From Firmicutes bacterium UBA3932 (GTDB taxonomy: Bacteria > Bacillota > Clostridia > Peptostreptococcales > Anaerovoracaceae), in NCBI GenBank assembly GCA_002385825.1, contig DGEG01000119.1, positions 1 through 20,645 of the forward strand: a stretch of DNA of 20,645 bases, read 5' to 3'. The notes beneath the pieces are model-generated. The model was given only the letters and a program-made list of their open reading frames with translations. It had not been told where the DNA came from and searched no databases. A program made the position numbers and the translations under genes. Every line of letters starts with the position of its first letter. The first letter of the stretch is position 1. Below are positions 15,874 through 20,645 of this stretch, piece after piece.

Positions 15874-17190
15874 TTAAAGAGACGGAAACCGGTGCTTTTT
15901 CTTTGTAAAGAAGTAACTGATCGGGACGGCGTAGAGGAAAACCGCATACGGAAGGGCTTCCGGCCCTACCCCCATAAATCCCAGCGGAACGGATGAGGCG
16001 ATTGCCCAAGGCACCAGGCCTGACAGGACAATGGTGGAGTTTCCGATATCGACAGCCAGTTCATGTGCGGTTCCTCCTTGATTTTTATAAGGTTGATTTA
16101 GGATAGCTGCGCTCATGGTGGTGGCGATGGTCTGATTGCAAAAAACCGCGCAAAACAGCAGCCCGGCCAGAGCCGTTACGGGGAAACGCCCGGCTTTTTC
16201 CATGGCGCTTTCCAATTTGCACTGCAGTTCGCGGATCATACCGGTTCCCTGGAAGATGTCGGAATAGGTACAGGAAATCATCACGATAAGGTTGATCTCC
16301 AACATGGAGATAAGACCTCCTCCGTTGAGCATGGAACCGAAGGAGCTGTCAACGGCATGATAGCCCAGTATGCAAATCCGAATAAACTCCGGAAAGGATG
16401 TTCCTTGAAGGGAAATACAGGCTATGCCGGAGCTGATGATACTCAGCCCCATGGCAATTTTCACATCCACCTTGAGAAGGGGAAGCACCAGCATCAGTAA
16501 CGCCGGCACGACTAACCAAAAGGATATATTAAAATCGCTTTTTATTTGATCGAAGATGGCTGGATCCACGTTGGCAATGGGGTTGCGGAAAGACAGGAAA
16601 GTGTATATGACAACGCAGATTCCGGCGGGAAGCCAGCCGGTTCGCAGTAATTTGTACATGTTTTCCCGGGCGTCAGTATATGTTACCGCCGCAGTGAGGA
16701 TCATGCTCGAAGAGGCTGGGGAGCAGCGGTCGCCGAAGTAAATGCCCGACATGATGACGCCTGCGGCAACAATTTCATTTACGCTGCCGGAGCGGGCAAG
16801 GGCCATGAATATAACCCCCAAAGTAGCGGCAACACCGAAGGAGGTTCCGATGGCATAGGAAAGGAGGCAGGTGAGCAGGAAAGTGATCAAGAGGAACAGG
16901 CTCGGGGTGATTATTTTTATGCCGTAATATACAAAGAACATAATGGTTCCGCCGGCTCGCCAGGAGGCGGTCAGAATACCTATGATAAAGAGAATCAGGG
17001 CAACGATAAGGGAGTCTTTGATGCCTTTTTTTGTGAAACGCAGCAGGTCTGCCGGTTTGTTCCCGCGCCGAAGGGCTACGGCAACAAAGCAGACATATCC
17101 GACGAGAAGGGCTGCCACCATTGTTACGTCGGTCAAAAGGCACCAAAGCATTGAAGCGGTAAAAATGATAAAAGCGATCAGCAGATCCAT
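15874..17190 (-). CDS. NhaC-family Na+/H+ antiporter, possibly malate/lactate type
   Basis: This 438-residue polytopic membrane protein has NhaC-family hallmarks: TASWRAGGTI (74-83), SYAIGTSFGVAATLG (111-125) and GDRCSPASSS (153-162). The ATG at 17190 follows AAGGAGA by four bases; the longer frame to 17298 adds residues lacking a ribosome binding site. It diverges from a malic enzyme across 167 bases. In Bacillus subtilis the NhaC-family protein MleN exchanges malate and protons for lactate and Na+ and lies next to the malic enzyme gene mleA, so a similar role is a reasonable inference. It is a different subgroup from the antiporter at 13389-14768. Confidence 0.88.
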   Translation of the reverse strand: MDLLIAFIIFTASMLWCLLTDVTMVAALLVGYVCFVAVALRRGNKPADLLRFTKKGIKDSLIVALILFIIGILTASWRAGGTIMFFVYYGIKIITPSLFLLITFLLTCLLSYAIGTSFGVAATLGVIFMALARSGSVNEIVAAGVIMSGIYFGDRCSPASSSMILTAAVTYTDARENMYKLLRTGWLPAGICVVIYTFLSFRNPIANVDPAIFDQIKSDFNISFWLVVPALLMLVLPLLKVDVKIAMGLSIISSGIACISLQGTSFPEFIRICILGYHAVDSSFGSMLNGGGLISMLEINLIVMISCTYSDIFQGTGMIRELQCKLESAMEKAGRFPVTALAGLLFCAVFCNQTIATTMSAAILNQPYKNQGGTAHELAVDIGNSTIVLSGLVPWAIASSVPLGFMGVGPEALPYAVFLYAVPISYFFTKKKHRFPSL

Positions 17191-17231
17191 TTTGTCTCCT
17201 TGGGTTACACCTAAGAATCTCACCGACTCAT

Positions 17232-17261
17232 TATATAACATTTTTGATCGAATACCCACAA
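17232..17261 (-). promoter_or_regulatory. Possible promoter of the minus-strand antiporter
   Basis: On the minus strand TTGTGG (17256-17261), an 18-base spacer and TATATA (17232-17237) preceded by TGT are seen; a perfect TATAAT overlaps at 17230-17235 but would be 20 bases from the same -35. The -10 region is good; the -35 is uncertain. Confidence 0.4.
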
Positions 17262-17292
17262 CAATTCTACATTGCCTTAAAAGAGGAATTTC

Positions 17293-17321
17293 TTGCAATG
17301 AAAATCAGATTATAATAATAT
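17293..17321 (+). promoter_or_regulatory. Possible malic enzyme promoter
   Basis: TTGCAA (17293-17298) is followed after 17 bases by TAATAT (17316-17321). A perfect TATAAT at 17311 lies only 12 bases from this -35. It lies 36 bases upstream of the start codon, back to back with the antiporter promoter. Confidence 0.4.
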
Positions 17322-17357
17322 GGTCTAAGCAATGAAAAGGGCGAAGGAACAAGGATT

Positions 17358-18533
17358 ATGGATTATGCGAAAGAATCATTGAGGCTGCACCAGGAATGGA
17401 AGGGAAAGATCCAAGTGGTTTCCACCGTGCCGGTGATGACCAAAGAGGACCTGTCTCTGGCATATACGCCGGGCGTGGCGCAGCCTTGCCTGGAAATCAA
17501 GGAAAATATCAATAAAAGCTACGAACTTACCCGCAGGTGGAACATGTGCCTCGTGGTTACCGACGGAACAGCGGTATTGGGATTGGGTGATATAGGTCCG
17601 GAGGCAGCCATGCCTGTAATGGAGGGAAAGTGCGTGCTGTTTAAATCCTTCGGGGATGTTGATGCTTTTCCTCTTTGTATAAAGAGCAAAGATGTGGACG
17701 AGATCGTCAACACCATCTATCTCATTTCGGGGAGTTTTGGCGGCATCAACCTGGAAGATATCTCCGCGCCGAGATGTTTTGAAATAGAACGAAAGCTTAA
17801 AGAAAGATGCGATATCCCCATTTTTCATGATGACCAGCATGGAACGGCGGTAGTCACCCTGGCGGGGCTCATAAACGCTCTGAAGATAGTGGGAAAGAAT
17901 AAAGAACAGGTGCGAATCGTAATAAACGGTTCCGGTGCGGCGGGCATATCCGTTACGAAATTGCTGTTAGCCGACGGGTTCCGTCATATCGTTCTATGCG
18001 ATCGGAACGGGATGATTCATGAAGGGCGGAAAGAAGGAATGAATTTCGTTAAGGAAGAAGTTGCCCGCTTGACAAATCGTGAAAAAAGGCAGGGAACTTT
18101 GCGGGATGCATTGGTTGGGGCGGATGTATTTATCGGCGTATCAGCGCCGGGCATCTTGACGGCAGAAATGGTAGCTTCCATGGCGGAAGATGCGGTTGTA
18201 TTTGCATGTGCCAACCCCATTCCGGAGATTTATCCCGACGAAGCAAAGGCGGGAGGCGCGAAAGTCATTGCTACGGGTAGAAGCGACTACCCGAACCAGA
18301 TCAATAACGTGCTTGCTTTTCCCGGGATCTTTCGGGGAGCTTTCGATGTTCGCGCAAGGGATATCAACGACCACATGAAAATTGCAGCCGCATACGCTCT
18401 GGCGGGATTGATTGCGGAGGATGAACTGGCTCCGGAATATATTATACCCAAGGCCTTTGATCCGAGGGTAGGCAAGGTTGTGGCCGAAGCTGTGGCGATA
18501 GCTGCGAAAAAAACCGGAGTTGCACGGGTATAG
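17358..18533 (+). CDS. NAD(P)-dependent malic enzyme
   Basis: The enzyme oxidatively decarboxylates malate to pyruvate with a divalent metal. The 391-residue product is the short bacterial form without a phosphotransacetylase-like domain. Visible features are the general acid Tyr36 (LAYTPGVA), VVTDGTAVLGLGDIG, the base Lys91 (EGKCVLFK), metal ligands Glu133-Asp134 (NLEDISAP) and Asp158-Asp159 (IFHDDQHGT), and the nucleotide site GSGAAG at 191-196. The ATG at 17358 has AAGGA-type sites at 17344-17354. Coenzyme preference is not decided. The divergent NhaC-family antiporter could import malate, making the two a small malate-use unit. Confidence 0.94.
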   Translation: MDYAKESLRLHQEWKGKIQVVSTVPVMTKEDLSLAYTPGVAQPCLEIKENINKSYELTRRWNMCLVVTDGTAVLGLGDIGPEAAMPVMEGKCVLFKSFGDVDAFPLCIKSKDVDEIVNTIYLISGSFGGINLEDISAPRCFEIERKLKERCDIPIFHDDQHGTAVVTLAGLINALKIVGKNKEQVRIVINGSGAAGISVTKLLLADGFRHIVLCDRNGMIHEGRKEGMNFVKEEVARLTNREKRQGTLRDALVGADVFIGVSAPGILTAEMVASMAEDAVVFACANPIPEIYPDEAKAGGAKVIATGRSDYPNQINNVLAFPGIFRGAFDVRARDINDHMKIAAAYALAGLIAEDELAPEYIIPKAFDPRVGKVVAEAVAIAAKKTGVARV

Positions 18534-18631
18534 CCACCAAAGTGGGGAGCAGGAGACGGGGATCGCCGTTTAATGGATATATGGACCGGAGATTTGGTAC
18601 ATATATAAATGGTATAAATGGAGGATTTATC

Positions 18632-19489
18632 ATGTTACTGGAAGGAAAGTCGGTGGCGGAGAAAATAAAGAAAGATATCATGACCGCGGTAAAGGCGCGA
18701 AAAGATGCGGGGCTAAGCATCCCAAAAGTCGCACTTCTGCGTGTGGGCGAGAACCCGGAGGATGTGGCTTATGAAAGGAAAATAATTAAAAACTGCCAGT
18801 CCGTCGGTATAGATTCGGATGTTATAGCATTGGATCAAAAGGTTTCAATGGCGGAGTTTATGAAGGTCCTGGAGGAATTGAACCGGGCATCGGAAGTGCA
18901 TGGGATTATGATATTCAGACCCCTGACGTCGCAACTGGATGTCAACCGGATAAGCGAGGCCATCTGTCCGGAAAAGGATATAGATTGCATGGGCTTGATA
19001 AATATGGCCAAGGTATTTGCCGGAGATAGAAGCGCTATGGAGCCATGCACGGCAGAAGCTGTAGTGGAGATATTGAAGCATTACTACGGGGACTTGAGCG
19101 GGAAAAATGCTGTTATTGTAAACAGGAGTCTTGTACTGGGGAAACCTCTGGCCATGCTCCTTTTGGGGGAAAATGCAACAGTGACCCTCTGCCATTCCCG
19201 CACGCAGGATCTGGCAAGGCTGACTTCCCAGGCGGACATAGTGATCACAGGAATCGGGAAAGGAAAGTTCTTTGGGCCTGAGTATTTCTCTGAAAAAAGC
19301 ATCGTGTTGGACGCCGGGATAAACTTCGTAGATGGTAAGCTTTGCGGAGACGTGGACTTTGAGCCGGTTTCAAAGAAAGTGCAATCCCTTACCCCCGTTC
19401 CGGGAGGAGTGGGCACCGTCACTTCCATGCTGCTGTTGCGCAATGTCATAAAAGGCATGCGCTTGCAGGAGGAAATATTCGGAGCGTAG
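18632..19489 (+). CDS. folD: FolD-like methylene-THF dehydrogenase/cyclohydrolase with altered active site
   Basis: FolD normally oxidises methylene-tetrahydrofolate and hydrolyses methenyl-tetrahydrofolate. This 285-residue protein has the right length and overall pattern, including IDCMGLIN, EPCTAEAVVEIL, VNRSLVLGKPLAMLL and the C-terminal TPVPGGVGTVTSMLL. In the YxxxKxK active-site motif the sequence is YERKIIK: Tyr47 and Lys53 are kept, but the catalytic Lys (human K56) is Ile51. The VQLPLP loop reads IFRPLT, so the catalytic Gln (human Q100) is Phe95. Asp118 of KDID is kept. Loss of Lys and Gln predicts loss of cyclohydrolase activity; dehydrogenase activity or another role may remain. 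The ATG at 18632 follows TGGAGGA. The last two codons and stop lie within a repeat element. Confidence 0.85.
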   Translation: MLLEGKSVAEKIKKDIMTAVKARKDAGLSIPKVALLRVGENPEDVAYERKIIKNCQSVGIDSDVIALDQKVSMAEFMKVLEELNRASEVHGIMIFRPLTSQLDVNRISEAICPEKDIDCMGLINMAKVFAGDRSAMEPCTAEAVVEILKHYYGDLSGKNAVIVNRSLVLGKPLAMLLLGENATVTLCHSRTQDLARLTSQADIVITGIGKGKFFGPEYFSEKSIVLDAGINFVDGKLCGDVDFEPVSKKVQSLTPVPGGVGTVTSMLLLRNVIKGMRLQEEIFGA

Positions 19490-19599
19490 GGTTGCTCTCC
19501 CGCTCGAAGAAGCTACGCGCTGCGTGCCGTACGATCAAGACGGCCCGTCCTGCCCGGTTGGCACTTGCTTGTACTCGCCGGAGCGCAACCCTACGCTCC
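19481..19599 (+). repeat. 119-bp element with 20-bp terminal inverted repeats
   Basis: The left end (19481-19500, GGAGCGTAGGGTTGCTCTCC) and the right end (19580-19599) are inverted copies with 19 of 20 matches. A shortened copy with the same left end is at 2873-2951. No coding capacity is seen, so it is a MITE-like or REP-composite element. The left end overlaps folD: GGA GCG TAG are the last two codons and stop of that gene. No target-site duplication is obvious. Confidence 0.85.
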
Positions 19600-19625
19600 A
19601 AAACGTGATTAAATAGTTGTAAAAA

Positions 19626-19689
19626 GTGCCAGACACCAAATACAACAGGGACGGTTCTTTTGATCAAAAAATCAAAAAGGACCGTCCCT
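19626..19689. repeat. Palindromic repeat, copy 4 (diverged), with GTGCC-type motif
   Basis: The arms AGGGACGGTTCTTTTGAT (19647-19664) and ATCAAAAAGGACCGTCCCT (19671-19689) pair with one mismatch and a one-base bulge around a 6-base loop. The adjoining motif GTGCCAGACACCAAATACAAC (split here as 19626-19637 and 19638-19646) resembles the inverted sequence beside the 2873 repeat. The type is familiar from Clostridia intergenic regions. Together with the 119-bp element it fills most of the 268-base gap 19490-19757. Confidence 0.8.
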
Positions 19690-19757
19690 AATGATTTCTA
19701 TTAAGCATGAATCCCGGGCTCCCGTCATAAAAATGATAAGTAAGGGAGGCGGTCAAT

Positions 19758-20051
19758 TTGGATAATATCTTGTCTTTTATCAAGCCTGAGCTGTTCATTC
19801 TGGTAATTTTTCTTTATTGTGTAGGACTGTTTCTGAAATTATATAAAGGTTTCAAAAGAGATTGGATGATTCCATATATACTGCTGGGAGTCAGTTTTTT
19901 GATGACACTGGCCTATGTCAGCATTTTTATGGGCGAAGGATTCTCACCGCCGGTAATCGTTGCGGTCATTATTCAGTCCGTATTGATTGCAGCGGTAACG
20001 GTCTTCGGAAACGAGCTTATCCAGCAGGTTCTTAAAAGGAATAACTATTGA
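19758..20051 (+). CDS. Holin-like small membrane protein
   Basis: The 97-residue product has three hydrophobic segments at about 9-28, 37-59 and 65-86, a short charged turn (KGFKRDW) between the first two and a basic tail (QQVLKRNNY). The start MDNILSFIKPELFILV and the third helix IIQSVLIAAVTVFGNELIQQ fit the Hol44/phage_holin_5_2 type of small holins, which permeabilise the membrane for an endolysin or act in spore or prophage contexts. No endolysin, phage gene or integrase is nearby, so a lytic role is unproven. The start is TTG at 19758 behind GGGAGGCGG (19744-19752). The following gene begins 13 bases later and is probably co-transcribed. Confidence 0.7.
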   Translation: MDNILSFIKPELFILVIFLYCVGLFLKLYKGFKRDWMIPYILLGVSFLMTLAYVSIFMGEGFSPPVIVAVIIQSVLIAAVTVFGNELIQQVLKRNNY

Positions 20052-20064
20052 ATGAGGTGAAAAA

Positions 20065-20613
20065 GTGGATCTGGGAATAATTACAGAAGGTCAGTTGAAT
20101 TTAATAAAAGAAATCCGCAAGTTCTGGGAACAACAGGTCATGTGGATGCGATTTTACATTCAAAGCGCCGTGAGGGAAGATCCTGATCTACAGGCAGTTC
20201 TCAACAGGCTGTTCGTAAACTCTCGAGACTTCTATTATTTGCTCCTCGTATTTTTTGGCAGGTCGGCGGCGGAAAGGTTCGCCAGCTTTATAACGGCCCA
20301 CATGTCACGGATTGTAAGCCTCATCGATGCTCTAAAAGCCAATGATCAAGAAACGGTGAACCGATTGACGGTGGAGTTGAACGAAAATGCCAATGAGTGG
20401 GCAGCGTTTCTTGCTCAGATGAACCCTTATTGGGAGGAAATGCAATGGAGACAGCTGTTGCAGAGTTTTGTGGGCCAGACCATCAACGAGGTGGTTGCCA
20501 TAATGGCAGGAGAATATGAAGAAGGAATTCGGATCTTTGATAACATCGAAAATATCGCCTACGATATTGCCGATTCCCTGGCCAAAGGCATCATCTTCAG
20601 CTTTATTCCGTAA
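20065..20613 (+). CDS. Uncharacterised helical protein with WEQ...W and NPYW motifs
   Basis: The function is unknown. The 182-residue product appears soluble and all-helical, rich in aromatic residues. It has FWEQQVMWMR at 20-29 and NPYWEEMQW at 120-128. These signatures recall a family of small proteins in spore-forming Firmicutes carrying WEQHVAWTR- and NPYW-like motifs, some of which are mislabelled acetylglutamate kinase; there is no kinase fold here. This recollection is not backed by a search. The GTG start at 20065 follows GAGGTGA (20054-20060). It lies 13 bases after the holin-like gene. A C-terminal stretch (YDIADSLAKGIIFSFIP) ends hydrophobically. Confidence 0.7.
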   Translation: MDLGIITEGQLNLIKEIRKFWEQQVMWMRFYIQSAVREDPDLQAVLNRLFVNSRDFYYLLLVFFGRSAAERFASFITAHMSRIVSLIDALKANDQETVNRLTVELNENANEWAAFLAQMNPYWEEMQWRQLLQSFVGQTINEVVAIMAGEYEEGIRIFDNIENIAYDIADSLAKGIIFSFIP

Positions 20614-20645
20614 AACAAAAGAATCCCTGAATTGCAATAACAAGT

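Noticed and set aside
18534..18631. Folate riboswitch upstream of the folD-like gene
   Set aside because: I could not find the conserved core or paired elements of a tetrahydrofolate riboswitch in these 98 bases.
20065..20613. Acetylglutamate kinase
   Set aside because: The product is too short and has no kinase motifs; the name is a known mislabel for similar proteins as far as I recall.

Overview
The window looks like a chromosomal piece of a Gram-positive anaerobe of the Clostridia. The pointers are a secA-prfB pair, a clostridial-type AddB, PpaX, a PepV-like dipeptidase, strong purine-rich ribosome binding sites, a tRNA with encoded CCA, and short palindromic intergenic repeats of the kind scattered through many Clostridia genomes. 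The exact genus cannot be read from the sequence.

Positions 1-10504 are a plus-strand block of housekeeping genes: secA (preprotein translocase ATPase), prfB (release factor 2, read through a programmed +1 frameshift), tex (S1-domain nucleic-acid-binding protein), ppaX (pyrophosphatase of the HAD superfamily) and addB (helicase-nuclease subunit). addA, the usual partner of addB, does not follow. Instead there is a threonine tRNA with its own terminator and then a sirtuin gene missing its 5' end. The joint at about 10.69 kb looks like a rearrangement breakpoint.

Positions 11332-14821 hold a small repetitive Gln/Gly/Met-rich protein on the minus strand. Divergent from it are a plus-strand single-cluster ferredoxin, a PepV-like dipeptidase and an NhaC-superfamily antiporter. 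Two palindromic repeats lie in the divergent promoter region, one of them in the presumed ferredoxin leader.

Positions 14843-17357 are mostly minus strand: two terminators, a vapBC toxin-antitoxin operon with a clear promoter and paired operator palindromes, and a second NhaC-family antiporter. That antiporter diverges from a plus-strand malic enzyme, an arrangement that recalls the Bacillus mleN-mleA malate/lactate pair.

Positions 17358-20613 hold the malic enzyme, a FolD-like protein in which the catalytic Lys and Gln are replaced, a 119-bp inverted-repeat element that supplies the folD stop codon, another palindromic repeat, and a two-gene unit of a holin-like membrane protein plus an uncharacterised helical protein.

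No phage, CRISPR array, rRNA or complete transposon is visible. The best candidates for something undescribed are the altered FolD subfamily member, the mosaic repeat families (one reaching into a coding sequence), the small repetitive protein at 11.4 kb, and the holin-like/helical gene pair at the right end.
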